From positions 36,164,699-36,228,698 of the forward strand of contig NC_066581.1 of NCBI RefSeq assembly GCF_024323335.1: a DNA stretch of 64,000 nt, read 5' to 3'. The first letter of the stretch is position 1. Each line of letters starts with the position of its first letter. The stretch comes from Lathyrus oleraceus. Its lineage: Eukaryota; Streptophyta; Magnoliopsida; Fabales; Fabaceae. The notes below the pieces were generated by a model, which did not search any database, was not told the DNA's origin, and was given only the letters and a program-made list of their open reading frames with translations. A program made the position numbers and the translations under genes. Shown piece after piece: positions 43,906 to 54,675 of the stretch.

Positions 43906-44930
43906 GTTGGGAAATAAACAAAATGCTTCCTTTGGGGAATAACCGCATATTCAGCTGCTCTTCGCTGACAGAAGACTCTTTTGGGGAATGAGAAGATCCC
44001 AGAGACTTGCTGGGGAGTTCATGAAATTTTGCTGGAGAAAATACAATGTTGTAGAAACTCTGTGTGGAGTTATCTACTGGGGAAACCAAGCAGAAATTCC
44101 GTTGACACCAGAGTTCCAATGGGAGAACATCAATCACCTTACATCTTGGTCTGCTGAGGATTACACTGAACTTTCTTGAGAGGTTGCTGAATCCGGCTGA
44201 GGTTTCTACATGATCTGTTTTTGTACATGATATGAAAAATGAATGTGAATGCATGAATATATTAGTTTATGCATTTTGTGGGTATCAAGCTCGGATTCCC
44301 CAACACCTTGTCTTGGATAGTTTTAACACCATGAAACAATAAAAAAAAATTGTTGCGAAAAAACCCTGATTTCTGCTTTTCCGCCAAGCGGGCTTCAATG
44401 AGGACTTCTTGCTTCTGGAAGAAAATCCATTTCAAACTTGCCTTAGATTACAATGATCCAGGAAATGTCCCACGTCTTGTGAACCAGATGCATTATTGTA
44501 AACAAACAAAAATTCCTTTTATACTTTCAAAATCAAAACAAATTAAGGTTTTCAAAAGCTTTGTCGTTTCCATTTATTTTAATGTTTTTATCTTATCAAA
44601 AATAAAAAGCGACATTAAGTAGAAAAACAGAAACAATTGGCAAAGCAATGTTCAACTGAACAATTTTATTTGATGAGAAGAATAACTCATACATGGTGAA
44701 GATGTAAACCCCTCTAAGAGGAGATTACAGAGAAAGAAAGCAAGTAAATGGCAACAAAAATTTTAACTGATTTTCCAACGAAATACAACTTTGCTACTTT
44801 CCCCTATGTCCTCTAGTCCTCATTACTTTGCTTCTGGAGATGGTAATTGGACTGTTTTCTTCCATCTGAGCTTTGTTGTAGTGTTGACTTGTGTCACTGC
44901 AATATTATGCCTTTGGATATTCCCTAATTT
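43906..44930 (-). other. Element 3 3' UTR, non-coding
   Basis: No gene is seen. At 43973-44090 it contains plus-strand phrases such as AGAGACTTGCTGGGGAG and GACTCTTTTGGGGAA, which in sense RNA resemble the tRNA-Arg 3' end. The rest is AT-rich without repeats that I could recognise. Confidence 0.55.
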
Positions 44931-44934
44931 TTGC

Positions 44935-45131
44935 GTGAACTGCTCCTTAAGAGTTTCAGTTCACCGGGAGATTTTACCCTTTTTTGCTTAAATCGCCCTT
45001 TCGGGTTATCGACTTACCGGGCTTAATTTTTTGGTTATCCCTAATTTTTGCCTGAGCCGCCCTTTCGGGTTTTCAACTCACCGGGATGCTCATTTTTTTG
45101 CCTAAGTCGCACTTTCGGGTTTTCAACTTAG
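44935..45131 (-). other. Element 3 post-pol hairpin array (4 hairpins)
   Basis: Starting about 25 bases after the pol stop in the sense direction. (1) 45102-45131: CTAAGTTG with CGACTTAG, tip CCC-GAAA-GTG. (2) 45053-45080: TGAGTTG with CGGCTCA around CCC-GAAA-GGG. (3) 44989-45016: TAAGTCG with CGATTTA around CCC-GAAA-GGG. (4) 44935-44964: GTGAACTG with CAGTTCAC, a perfect 8-bp stem around a CTC/GAG tip. G-U pairs occur only when read as sense RNA, which argues for an RNA role. Confidence 0.75.
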
Positions 45132-45158
45132 CGAGCTTTTATTATCCATCTCTTTTTC

Positions 45159-48100
45159 TTAGGCATAATACTTTCTGACTGCATCAGAATTGACGGGGTG
45201 TGTCAACTCTTCTCCGTCCATGTTCGTGAGAACTAAAGCTCCACCAGAGAAAGCTTTCTTCACCACAAATGGTCCTTCATAGTTTGGAATCCACTTGCCA
45301 CGTGAATCCTTATGGAGGGAGATTATCTTTTTCAAAACTAGTTCACCGACATTAAACTCTCGAGGTCGAACCTTCTTGTCAAATGCCCGCTTGAGCCTCC
45401 TCTGATATAACTGACCATGACACAATGCTGTCATCCTCTTTTCTTCGATTAGATTGAGCTGGTCAAATCTGGTTTGAATCCATTCCGCTTCTTCTAATTC
45501 TGTCTCCATCAGGACCCTCAACGAGGGGATCTCCACTTCTATCGGTAGAACAGCCTCCATGCCATAGACTAGTGAGAAAGGGGTTGCCCCTGTTGAAGTG
45601 CGAACAGCTGTTCGATATCCGTGCAAAGCAAAGGGTAGCATCTCATGCCAATCTTTATAAGTTTTCACCATCTTCTGAATGATCTTCTTGATATTCTTGT
45701 TAGCTGCCTCTACAGCTCCGTTCATCTTTGGCCTATAAGGTGACGATTTATGATGTTCAATCTTGAAATTCTCGCACAACTCCTTCATCATCTTATTATT
45801 CAGATTTGATCCATTATCAGTGATAATCTTGCTAGGAGTTCCGTAGCGACAAATGATCTCTTTCTTGATAAACCGAGTGACGACTTGCTTTGTCACATTG
45901 GCATAAGAAGCTGCTTCTACCCACTTAGTGAAGTAGTCAATGGCAACCAGAATGAATCGATGTCCATTTGCAGCTTTAGGCTCAATCATACCAATCATGT
46001 TTATGCCCCACATTGAGAATGGCCATGGAGCTGATAAAACATTCAGAGGAGTAGGTGGCACGTGCACCTTGTCAGCATAAATTTGGCACTTGTGGCATTT
46101 CCTGGCATAGTGGTAACAATCTGTTTCCATTGTCAACCAATAGTAACCAGCTCTAAGGATTTTCTTCGCCATTGCATGTCCGTTTGCATGAATGCCGAAG
46201 GAACCTTCGTGTATTTCTTTGATGAGTAGGTCGGCTTCGTGTCTATCCACGCATCTGAGCAGAACTAAATCAAAGTTTCTTTTGTATAGAACACCACCAC
46301 TTAGGAAGAAATTGGCTGATAACTTTCTTAAGGTCTTTTTGTCTGTGATGGATACATCACTTGGATACTCGTGCTTCTCAAGATATCGTTTGATGTCATA
46401 AAACCACGGCTTGCCATATGTTTCTGCTTCAACTGCTAAGCAATGTGCTGGCTCGTCTATACGTTGAATTGTAATAACAGGTGATTCGTTAGCCCACTTG
46501 ACCTTGAACATAGATGACAGAGTAGCCAAGGCATCGGCTAGCTGATTCTCCTCCCTAGGAATATGATGGAAATTAATCTCATCAAAGTAGGGGATTAGCT
46601 TCATGACATGCTCTCGGTATGGGACCAAATTGGGATGCCGGGTCTCCCAATCTCCTTTGATTTGATAGATGACAAGTGCTGAGTCCCCATACACTTCAAG
46701 AATCTTGATTCGTAGATCAATAGCTGCTTCAATTCCCAAGATACATGCTTCATACTCCGCCATGTTATTGGTGCATTGGAAACATAACCTTGCCGTGAAG
46801 GGAAGATGAAAATCCTTTGGAGAAGTTATAACAGCCCCAATTCCGTTACCCAATGCATTTGAGGCACCATCAAACACGAGCGTCCACCGCGATCCTGGTT
46901 TGGGGCCTTCTTCCGGGCCTGGAATCTCATAGTCTCTTATGTACATGACGTCTTCATCTGGGAAGTCGAGTCTCATCGATTGATAGTCCTCCACTGGCTG
47001 GTGCGCAAGGTACTCTGATAACACACTACCTTTAATGGCCTTCTGAGTTACATACTGAATGTCATATTCTGATAACAACATTTGCCAACGAGCGATTCTG
47101 CCAGTTAATCCAGGTTTCTCGAATATGTACTTGATGGGATCCATCTTGGATATTAACATTGTTGTATGGCAGATCATGTACTGTCTTAGGCGACGAGCAG
47201 CCCATGCTAATGCACAACAAGTCTTTTCTAGCATGGAGTACCTGATTTCACATTCTGTAAACTTCTTGCTCAGGTAGTAGATAGCATGCTCTTTTCTACC
47301 TGTCTCATCGTGTTGCCCCAGTACACATCCCATGGATTCATCGAGTACTGTCAAATACATAATGAGAGGCCTTCCTGGAACTGGTGGCACTAAGATTGGT
47401 GGTTCTTGCAGATACTGTTTGATTTTATCGAATGCACTCTGGCAATCATCGTTCCACCTAACAGCTTGATCTTTTCTTAACAACTTGAATATTGGCTCGC
47501 AAGTGGATGTCAAATGCGAGATGAATCTGGAAATATAGTTCAATCTGCCCAAGAAACCACGGACTTGCTTCTCTGTCCGAGGTGCTGGCATCTCTTGAAT
47601 AGCTTTGACTTTGTCAGGATCAACTTCTATGCCTTTCTGGCTCACAATGAATCCTAGAAGCTTTCCAGATCTGACTCCAAAAGTGCATTTAGAAGGGTTT
47701 AAGCGCAGTCTATATTTCCTCAATCTTACAAACAACTTCTTCAGATGAATAACATGCTCCTCTTCTGTCTGAGACTTGGCAATCATGTCATCCACATAGA
47801 CTTCAATCTCCTTATGTATCATATCATGGAAAAGAGTCACCATGGCCCTTTGATAGGTTGCCCCAGCATTTTTCAGGCCGAAAGGCATTACCTTATAACA
47901 GAAAGTGCCCCATGGTGTAATGAAAGTTGTTTTCTCCATATCTTCGGGAGACATTTTGATCTGATTATATCCTGAGAATCCGTCCATGAAGGAGAATACA
48001 GAGAACTGAGCTGTGTTATCTACCAATACATCAATGTGAGGTAAAGGAAAATCATCTTTGGGACTAGCTCTATTCAGGTCTCTGTAGTCTACACACATTC

Positions 48101-48383
48101 GAACTTTCCCATCTTTCTTCGGAACTGGCACAATATTAGCAATCCACTGCGGATAAGTTGCAACAGCTAGAAAACCTGCATCAAACTGCTTCTTGACCTC
48201 TTCTCTGATCTTGACAGCCATGTCTGGTCGAGTTCTTCTCAACTTCTGCTTGATGGGCGGGCATTCCGGCTTCAACGGCAGCTTGTGCACAACTATGTCG
48301 GTGTCGAGTCCTGGCATATCCTGATATGACCAAGCAAACACATCCACATATTCATGTAGTAGCTTGACTAGTTCCTCCTTCAC
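45159..48383 (-). CDS. Element 3 pol: RT, RNase H, archaeal-type RNase H, integrase
   Basis: An open frame of 1,074 codons. Residue numbers count from its first codon; the exon really starts further upstream. RT: CVDYRDLN about 97-104, catalytic Asp 134 (SFMDGFSGYNQ), YVDD 196-199. Ty3-type RNase H about 335-460 (YLSKKFTECEIRYSMLEK). Second, archaeal-type RNase H about 500-620 with Asp505 (FDGASN), Glu543/545 (MAEYEA), Asp567 (YGDSA) and Asp617 (QLADALA). Integrase: zinc-binding H725, H732, C763, C766; core with Asp856 (TDNGSN) and Glu892 (NGAVEAAN) in the expected 35-residue spacing. The first catalytic position reads WGINMIGM, with Asn795 in place of Asp (codon 45999-46001); element 1 has Asp. 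The C-terminal domain ends RKYYA. The polyprotein would be cut by the element's protease. RT looks intact; integrase is probably inactive. Confidence 0.92.
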   Translation of the reverse strand: MKEELVKLLHEYVDVFAWSYQDMPGLDTDIVVHKLPLKPECPPIKQKLRRTRPDMAVKIREEVKKQFDAGFLAVATYPQWIANIVPVPKKDGKVRMCVDYRDLNRASPKDDFPLPHIDVLVDNTAQFSVFSFMDGFSGYNQIKMSPEDMEKTTFITPWGTFCYKVMPFGLKNAGATYQRAMVTLFHDMIHKEIEVYVDDMIAKSQTEEEHVIHLKKLFVRLRKYRLRLNPSKCTFGVRSGKLLGFIVSQKGIEVDPDKVKAIQEMPAPRTEKQVRGFLGRLNYISRFISHLTSTCEPIFKLLRKDQAVRWNDDCQSAFDKIKQYLQEPPILVPPVPGRPLIMYLTVLDESMGCVLGQHDETGRKEHAIYYLSKKFTECEIRYSMLEKTCCALAWAARRLRQYMICHTTMLISKMDPIKYIFEKPGLTGRIARWQMLLSEYDIQYVTQKAIKGSVLSEYLAHQPVEDYQSMRLDFPDEDVMYIRDYEIPGPEEGPKPGSRWTLVFDGASNALGNGIGAVITSPKDFHLPFTARLCFQCTNNMAEYEACILGIEAAIDLRIKILEVYGDSALVIYQIKGDWETRHPNLVPYREHVMKLIPYFDEINFHHIPREENQLADALATLSSMFKVKWANESPVITIQRIDEPAHCLAVEAETYGKPWFYDIKRYLEKHEYPSDVSITDKKTLRKLSANFFLSGGVLYKRNFDLVLLRCVDRHEADLLIKEIHEGSFGIHANGHAMAKKILRAGYYWLTMETDCYHYARKCHKCQIYADKVHVPPTPLNVLSAPWPFSMWGINMIGMIEPKAANGHRFILVAIDYFTKWVEAASYANVTKQVVTRFIKKEIICRYGTPSKIITDNGSNLNNKMMKELCENFKIEHHKSSPYRPKMNGAVEAANKNIKKIIQKMVKTYKDWHEMLPFALHGYRTAVRTSTGATPFSLVYGMEAVLPIEVEIPSLRVLMETELEEAEWIQTRFDQLNLIEEKRMTALCHGQLYQRRLKRAFDKKVRPREFNVGELVLKKIISLHKDSRGKWIPNYEGPFVVKKAFSGGALVLTNMDGEELTHPVNSDAVRKYYA

Positions 48384-48623
48384 ATTTTTTTCAAAGCAGT
48401 TCCGACCTTGACTTCGTTTCTATCCTCCTCAGTCCCCAGATTGATCACATCCACTGGTTCCTGATGAGGTTGAATCATCTTTTCCTCTTGTTTCAAAAGT
48501 CTGGTTAACTCTTCTGGGAGTTCGCAGTCTTCCTTACCATCCTCTTCAGCTTGGTTAATCGGGAGGTCGAAGTCATAGGGAATTATAGCATTGTCGTGTT
48601 CAATGGATCCAGTTATTAATGAT
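48384..48623 (-). pseudogene. Element 3 pol exon, 5' segment, out of frame
   Basis: The sense strand after the intron acceptor reads IEHDNAIIPYDFDLPINQAE, then CELPEELTRLLKQEEKMIQP. This matches the start of the element 1 pol exon. A one-base difference in an A/T run near 48392 shifts the frame relative to the downstream 1,074-codon frame. It may be a real mutation or a homopolymer sequencing error. Confidence 0.75.
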
Positions 48624-48878
48624 CTGCATGGAAATGATTTTTCTTTTTAGAGGAAGATTTTGAAAAATGAAAATGATGTGAAATAAAAAATGCCATTTTT
48701 TTGTTGTTGTTTATTTGTTTGTAAAAAAATAAATAAATTAAAAGATGAAAGACAGGGATCTCAAAAAATGTGCTTTGTATTGATGATAAGGCTTAAAATA
48801 TTAACACAAAATGGGCCCTACAAAGCTATCCATATGCCTTGGGCATGGCATTGGATGTTTTAGAAAACAGTAAATTAC
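48624..48878 (-). other. Predicted intron between pro and RT of element 3
   Basis: The donor TCAAA/GTAATT (48878) follows the last pro codons. The acceptor CCATGCAG (ending at 48624) precedes the pol exon. 255 bp and AT-rich; the same position and nearly the same signals as in element 1. The gag-pro stop at 48875 lies within the intron, so splicing would bypass it and fuse pro to RT. Confidence 0.72.
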
Positions 48879-50428
48879 TTTGAACAAGAAACTATATCCG
48901 GAACATCTGTTGCCTTCCAGTTAGTGAGAGCAGCATCCGGAGGTCCACAAAATACCATTTTGGACAAATCTAGATCTTCATCTTCAAGAGCATTCACTTG
49001 ATCATCACTTCGGAAACCAGCTTTGGAGAATATTTCCTGGATGCTAGGAACCTTCCCCTGATGTATATTCTGATCTTTGAAAAGTTCAATAGACGGCTGA
49101 TATCCTAATCCACACTTGTCTTTCTTCTCTGGTAGTTCAATCACTGTTCCCCAACTTCCAGGGCAACCAGCTTCAATTGCAGCTTTCACACTCTTCCACG
49201 AGGTCATGACCCCCTTGGGTTCTTCAACAAGTTTCGGCTTAGTCTGGACCACATTGACCACTTCAAGGGCTTGGAGAGGAGTTTCAACAATGTCTTCACC
49301 TACTTCAATGTATCTGAAAGAAGTCAAATGGCTGACGAAAATATCTTCCTCTCCGGATACTGATATCAGCTTACCAGAAGTAACAAACTTCAGCTTCTGG
49401 TGAAGTGTCGAGGTGACAGCTCCAGCAGCATGAATCCAAGGTCTACCTAATAGACAACTATAGGCAGGCCTAATATCCATTACCTGAAAGGTAATACGGA
49501 AAGTTTGAGGGCCAATCAGGATTGGGAGGTCAATCTCCCCAATAACTGTTCGCTTAGACCCATCAAAAGCTTTAACTATCAAAGCACTGGGTCTCATCTG
49601 CACCCCTTCAATATTCAATTGTGCCAGGGTAGTCTTAGGTAACACGTTCAAGGATGAACCTGTATCCACCAGTACTCGAGCCAAAGTAACATCTGTACAC
49701 TGAATGGAGATATGAAGCGCCATATTATGTTCTCGCCCATTAGGGGGTAAATCATCATCAGTGAACATCAAACAACTACTAGCATTGAGATTAGCAACCA
49801 TATTATCAAACTGAATAACACTGATATCTTCTGCCACATAAGCTTCGTTCAAGAACTTCAATAGAGCAGTCCTATGAGCCTCAGAACTCATAAGTAGAGA
49901 AAGAATGGATATTTTTGAAGGAGTTTGGTTGAGCTGATCTACGACCTTGTAATCACTCTTCTTGATGATCTTCAAGAATTCTCTATCCTCTTCAGTAGTC
50001 ACTGCTTTCTTAGATGAGCCTTCTCCTACTTCTGGAGGATTCACCTCTTTCCCTTTCGTTGGTTCAACTGTTGGTACACTTTCTTTGTTTGGGATCACTT
50101 CAGGAGCGAAAACCCTTCCACTTCGAGTCACACCACTAGCTCCAGCGATGTTAGTCACATCTGGCTCTTTCAAGATTACTGGTTTGTTACCCACATAAAC
50201 TACAGGCTCATAGTTCCAAGGTACGGCTTTGGTACTGTCAAATGAGAATGGAGCGGGAACATGGATAACCATGGGCTCAATCTTCTTCACTGGCTCTAGG
50301 TCAACATTTCTCTGATAAGGGACCACAAAAGGCTTGGGAAGCCTCTCTTGATCAAATACAGGCACAATCACAGCAACGTCCTCATCAATCTTTGCTCTAG
50401 TGAACTGAATAACCCGCTGATCCATCAA
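48875..50428 (-). CDS. Element 3 gag C-terminal linker and aspartic protease
   Basis: 517 codons. A linker (residues 1-230) leads into a retropepsin domain with the active-site motif VLVDTGSSLNVLP (Asp255-Thr-Gly) and the later ILIGPQTFRITFQVMDI and SCLLGRPWIHAAGA, typical of Tat-lineage proteases. The C-terminal region ends NWKATDVPDIVSCSK, where the intron donor lies. In an undamaged element this frame would be continuous with gag; a frameshift near 50430 separates them. The protease would act on the Gag-Pol polyprotein in virus-like particles in the cytoplasm. Confidence 0.88.
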   Translation of the reverse strand: MMDQRVIQFTRAKIDEDVAVIVPVFDQERLPKPFVVPYQRNVDLEPVKKIEPMVIHVPAPFSFDSTKAVPWNYEPVVYVGNKPVILKEPDVTNIAGASGVTRSGRVFAPEVIPNKESVPTVEPTKGKEVNPPEVGEGSSKKAVTTEEDREFLKIIKKSDYKVVDQLNQTPSKISILSLLMSSEAHRTALLKFLNEAYVAEDISVIQFDNMVANLNASSCLMFTDDDLPPNGREHNMALHISIQCTDVTLARVLVDTGSSLNVLPKTTLAQLNIEGVQMRPSALIVKAFDGSKRTVIGEIDLPILIGPQTFRITFQVMDIRPAYSCLLGRPWIHAAGAVTSTLHQKLKFVTSGKLISVSGEEDIFVSHLTSFRYIEVGEDIVETPLQALEVVNVVQTKPKLVEEPKGVMTSWKSVKAAIEAGCPGSWGTVIELPEKKDKCGLGYQPSIELFKDQNIHQGKVPSIQEIFSKAGFRSDDQVNALEDEDLDLSKMVFCGPPDAALTNWKATDVPDIVSCSK

Positions 50429-50429
50429 A

Positions 50430-52277
50430 CGTTGAAGATAATTTTGAATTCACCACACTGATCGGGTTGGACGAACATACCACACAATTATCATGTACTC
50501 CATTCATCAATTCTGCTTCCATCAATCTAGCATGGACCACTGTTAAAAGAGTCTTCAACTTGAACACATCCTTTATCAATCCATCATCAGTTGAACTTTC
50601 TATAGCATTGACACCTGAACTATCATGTTTAGGCAAAGGATTGTTCCCCACATTTGGAACATCAGCAAAAGACAATATTTTCTGATCTATCAACTCTTGG
50701 ACCCGAAGCTTGAACACCTTGCAATTCTCTGTTGTATGACCCTCTGAATTAGCATGAAAGGCACATCTAGCATTCTCATCATACCAAGGCTTATGCGGCT
50801 TCGGCATTGGAGGTAATGCCCTTGGCACGACAGTCCCATTCTGAATCAGATACGGTAGCAATTGAGTGTAAGTCATTGGGATAGGAGTGGTATTCACATT
50901 ATTGTACTGTTGATATGGCCTCTGTTGATTTGGTCGTTGCTGCTGAACTGGACGTGGTTGATTATTCTGTTGATGTTGAGGTGGAGGAGCCTGGAATTGA
51001 GGTTGTGGAGCTTAATATTCAGGAACCGGAGCTGGAATAGGAACAGGAGAAATTGGACGGTAAGGCATGGTTGGATATTGAGCAGCTGCTACGTAAGGGT
51101 ATTGATAATAAGGCAGAGAAGCAGGAGCTTTGTATGGTGGTCGCCCCCTCTGAGAAGAAATGGCACTAGTCTCACCCTCCTTCCTCTTGAATCCGTTGAA
51201 AGGCTTCTTCAAGATTGGTTGACTGCTGGAACCTCCCTGGATTTTACCACTCTTCAGTCCTTCTTCTACTCTTTCTCCCACGATCACCATGTCAGAAAAT
51301 CCTGTGGACACACTACTGATCAATCTTTCATAATATTGGCCCTGCAAGGTTCCCATGAAAATGTCAATTAATTCACGATCAACCAGCGGCGGGTGCACCC
51401 TTGCAGCCAATTCTCTCCAGCGTTGTGCGTATTCTTTAAAAGATTCATTGTCTTTCTGGGCCATACTCTGAAGCTGAGTACGGTTTGGTGCCATGTCAGT
51501 ATTATATTTGTATTGCTTTGCGAATGCTTCAGCCAACTCATCCCAAGTGTGGATGTTGCTACATTCCAACTGCATGTACCAGTCCAAAGATGCCCCAGTT
51601 AGACTGTCTTGAAAGCAATGGATCATGAGCTTATCATCTCTGGCATAGGCAGCCATTTTTCTGCAATACATTTTCAAATGTATGTTAGGACATGTGAGTC
51701 CTTTGTATTTTTCAAATTCAGGCGCTTTGAATTTTGGAGGAATCACCACGTCTGGGACTAGACACATCTCCAAGGCACTTAAACGGGTTGAGTTATGTCC
51801 TTCCAAGATTCTTAGCTTTTCGGCCAGAGCACGACACATCAAGATAGCCTCAGAATCTTGGGCAGCAGTAGGCATGACCACTGGAGTAGCTCCATTGTAA
51901 TTCTGCATTTCAAACTCGTCCTGGAGCTCTTCATCAGTGCGGGGCATGACTACTTGATTGACTATCGGAGGTCCTTGCGCAGCGACTCCATCAGCTACTC
52001 CAGAAGTATGCGCAGGTGGAGGAACATGAGTTCTTTCAGACGGTGGAACAAAACCTGGAGAAAGACCGTAGACAACGGGATTTGGAATAGGAACTGAAGG
52101 TCCTGACTGAAGAGCAACCCCTTGAACCAGAGCATCGTTCCTTGCAGCAGCGGCAACACGAGCCTCTTCTTCCCTTCTAGCCAGAGCTTGTATAGCCTCA
52201 AAGATCTGCTCGATCTTGCTTTTGACAGAGTCCATCTCCTCTCTGAAGGCAGCTTGTTCTTCTCTAACTACATCCAT
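50430..52277 (-). pseudogene. Element 3 gag with one nonsense codon
   Basis: The frame begins with ATG at 52277. It has an N-terminal helical segment (FREEMDSVKSKIEQIFEAIQ), a Pro-rich linker and the gag core at about residues 195-330 (FEKYKGLTCPNIHLKMYCRK, SLTGASLDWYMQLE, SFKEYAQRWRELAARV, FMGTLQGQYYERLI). A TAA at 51009-51011 interrupts it after PVPEY, probably from CAA. The same frame then continues through a Gln-rich stretch to the zinc-knuckle-like motif CAFHANSEGHTTENC and a linker. A frameshift near 50430-50450 separates it from the protease frame. Gag forms the particle and packages RNA; this copy would give a truncated Gag of 421 residues without the zinc motif. Confidence 0.88.
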
Positions 52278-52644
52278 GATTCTTCTTGTGTTGGAGCGAG
52301 TAGCGTATGTACGTTGAGGAATCAGCTTGAACTACTGGACATGAGGAAAAATGGAATGAGTTTTTGTTTTGAGAAATGAAATGCATGATGCATATGTTAA
52401 TGCACGTGGATTTAAAAATGTCTTTTATGCTTATGTTCAATTTTATTTTCAGGGAACCGTGTTAGATTCCTTGTAACTTAGCAAGCATTCAAAGAGATCA
52501 CGGGGAATAAAACAAGAATGGAACCAAACTTTTTTGTACAAAAGAAACTCAAAATCCTTCATTCATTCAATTTAAAATAGAGTACAAGGATTGAGTACAA
52601 AATATTCTTTTAAACATAAAGGAAAGTACAACATAAAAAAAAGG
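52278..52644 (-). other. Spacer between ORF1 and gag of element 3
   Basis: 367 bp without a supported gene, AT-rich. The gag ATG is reached after this spacer, so gag would need internal initiation, reinitiation or a spliced RNA. Confidence 0.5.
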
Positions 52645-54675
52645 TCAAACTGCAGGCTTCTGTTTGTTGAGATCTTCTAACTCTCCTTTGAACCTTTTTA
52701 TCATGTCTTCACAAAGATAAATAAATTCAGTCACTGAACGAGGGATATTGTCATTGTCTATGTCTTCCAAAGCACATCTTAGCATCAAAGGCACATTCGT
52801 AGCCATGCCATTACAGAAGTCTATCAAACTGGCAAACTTGTCTCGATACTCATTTCTTTGTTCATGTAAAAACTGGATGGTTTCCTCGAAGGCTGCCAAA
52901 CTAGCATTCACATTTGCCCTTGCGTTCATCCAATCTTCACCTTCTTGTAGCAAAGAGTCATGTCGGCCTTTCCAGTATCGTTCCCACTCATTAGCATTTT
53001 CAGCCTCCTGGCACTTTCCATTCCACATTTCAGGTGTAACCTGAGTAGCAGCCATAGCACTCTCTTTACTGCGGCGTTCTCGTTCTTCCCTTTCTTTTGA
53101 TTCACGGAGTGAAACACTGAGGTTGGCTATCTTAGCCTCAAGTGTCTCTCTTATCTCCTTCTTTTGTTTTGTGGCGAGCTTCCACCATTTCTCTTTCTCA
53201 CGACAATCCCTCTCAGCCTCTTTCAGTTGGCTTTTGACGGTATTCAAACAGCTCTCAGCCTGATCTAACCCCTGTTTGACTCTTTTTCTCTTATATTCCT
53301 CCTTATCAGTCCTTTCCACATTTGCTTGAAGTTGTGTTTTCTTCCGCCCAAGCTCCCACTTATGATTATCCCTTTCTTCAGTAATCCGGAGAAGGTTCAA
53401 CCGTAGCTCTTCATTCTCTTTTTCCAAACTTTGGATGACAACTTTGAGCTCTTTAGCTTCCTCCATAGTGACGTGAGTAGGTTCTGGAGGATTTATATGC
53501 ATTGGAGGCTCATAAGGGTATGGTAGTTTGTCTTGAGAAGCTCTGGCTTGGACCCAACTTGTATATGGCCCTCTAGCTATACAATTCTTCTTTCCACGCT
53601 CCCGTTTTCCTTCTCTACGAACTTTAGTCCAGGCACGACCTATCCTCTTCACCAGATCAACGTCCTTCACTCCTTCTCCCAGCAAGAAACCTTCTAACAA
53701 CTTGTCTTCTGGTTTGTCATTCATAGGAAACCCAAGTTGCCGCATAGCAAGCTCAGGATTGTAATTGATGCAACCTCGAGTTCCTATGAGTGGCACATTA
53801 TGGAAGTTGCCACATTTGACGATTATGTCCACATCATCATAAACACGAGAGTACCAGGCGATGTCATTGGCAGTGAGAGACATGATTTTTTGAGACCACT
53901 TGAGGTTATCCTTGTTCTGAATAAAAGGCCCTTCGCTTGGTAAGTGAGATAAGAACCATTTATACAGTAAAGGAGTGCAACACTGGATCATCCCCCCCTT
54001 CTTCTCATTTCTCCAATGGATAGAGTGATAAACATCTGCAAGCAAGGTGGGAATGGGATTCTTGAGCAAGAAAATGCGTATAGCAGTCATGTCCACAAAG
54101 TCATCAATGTTCGGGAACAAGACAATCCCATAGAGTATCAAGGCTAACACAGCATTGAAAGCGACCCAATCTTCTTTACTTTTGAAATCTGAAGCTTTTC
54201 CCACTAAGAACTTCAAAGTGAAACCTGAAGTGCCTCCTTTTGGTCCAAGATTAGCTTTCACTTCCGCTTTATCTAGACGTATAGCTGAACCTATTTGTTG
54301 ATGTGTAGGAAGTTCCCCTAGACCGGTGTAAGGGATTTCATCCTTGATACCAATGTTTGCTATATGTGAGAACTCTTCAAGTGTTGGCGCCAACTGGAAG
54401 TCCTGGAATGTGAAACACCGCAAGGGAGGATCATAGAATTGTGCCAAAGTGAAAATGGCCCAAGCATCCACCTCGGTGTTCATGATAGTCAACAGGTCAC
54501 CATACTCAACACAAAAGTTGTTCCTTCTGATTTTTTTCACATCTGAGATCAACCCCTTAATCAATCCTAGCTTTGGATTCCTGAACTTGAATGAATAAGT
54601 ACTTTTTTGATTGCTACCCATGTCTTCTGAATGCCTGAAATCAAACGAGTCTTTAGGTCCCTTGAAAATATGCAC
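52645..54675 (-). CDS. Element 3 ORF1, PMD-like N-terminal half and long coiled coil
   Basis: An intact frame of 676 codons upstream of gag, the extra ORF that defines Ogre elements; its function is unknown. The N-terminal half (about 40-390) reads FTLAQFYDPPLRCFTFQDFQ, then LAPTLEEFSHIANI and later DWVAFNAVLALILYGIVLFP. Its layout resembles plant-mobile-domain proteins; this is a resemblance by eye only. A basic stretch (KVRREGKRERGKKN) at about 350-365 could be a nuclear localisation signal. From about residue 430 to 600 it is rich in Glu, Lys, Arg and Leu with heptad-like spacing (EELRLNLLRITEERDNHKWE), a probable coiled coil. The frame is undamaged despite lesions in gag, in keeping with recent insertion. 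The first residues (MHIFKGPKDS) precede a second Met at about residue 19, which could be the real start. Confidence 0.85.
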   Translation of the reverse strand: MHIFKGPKDSFDFRHSEDMGSNQKSTYSFKFRNPKLGLIKGLISDVKKIRRNNFCVEYGDLLTIMNTEVDAWAIFTLAQFYDPPLRCFTFQDFQLAPTLEEFSHIANIGIKDEIPYTGLGELPTHQQIGSAIRLDKAEVKANLGPKGGTSGFTLKFLVGKASDFKSKEDWVAFNAVLALILYGIVLFPNIDDFVDMTAIRIFLLKNPIPTLLADVYHSIHWRNEKKGGMIQCCTPLLYKWFLSHLPSEGPFIQNKDNLKWSQKIMSLTANDIAWYSRVYDDVDIIVKCGNFHNVPLIGTRGCINYNPELAMRQLGFPMNDKPEDKLLEGFLLGEGVKDVDLVKRIGRAWTKVRREGKRERGKKNCIARGPYTSWVQARASQDKLPYPYEPPMHINPPEPTHVTMEEAKELKVVIQSLEKENEELRLNLLRITEERDNHKWELGRKKTQLQANVERTDKEEYKRKRVKQGLDQAESCLNTVKSQLKEAERDCREKEKWWKLATKQKKEIRETLEAKIANLSVSLRESKEREERERRSKESAMAATQVTPEMWNGKCQEAENANEWERYWKGRHDSLLQEGEDWMNARANVNASLAAFEETIQFLHEQRNEYRDKFASLIDFCNGMATNVPLMLRCALEDIDNDNIPRSVTEFIYLCEDMIKRFKGELEDLNKQKPAV

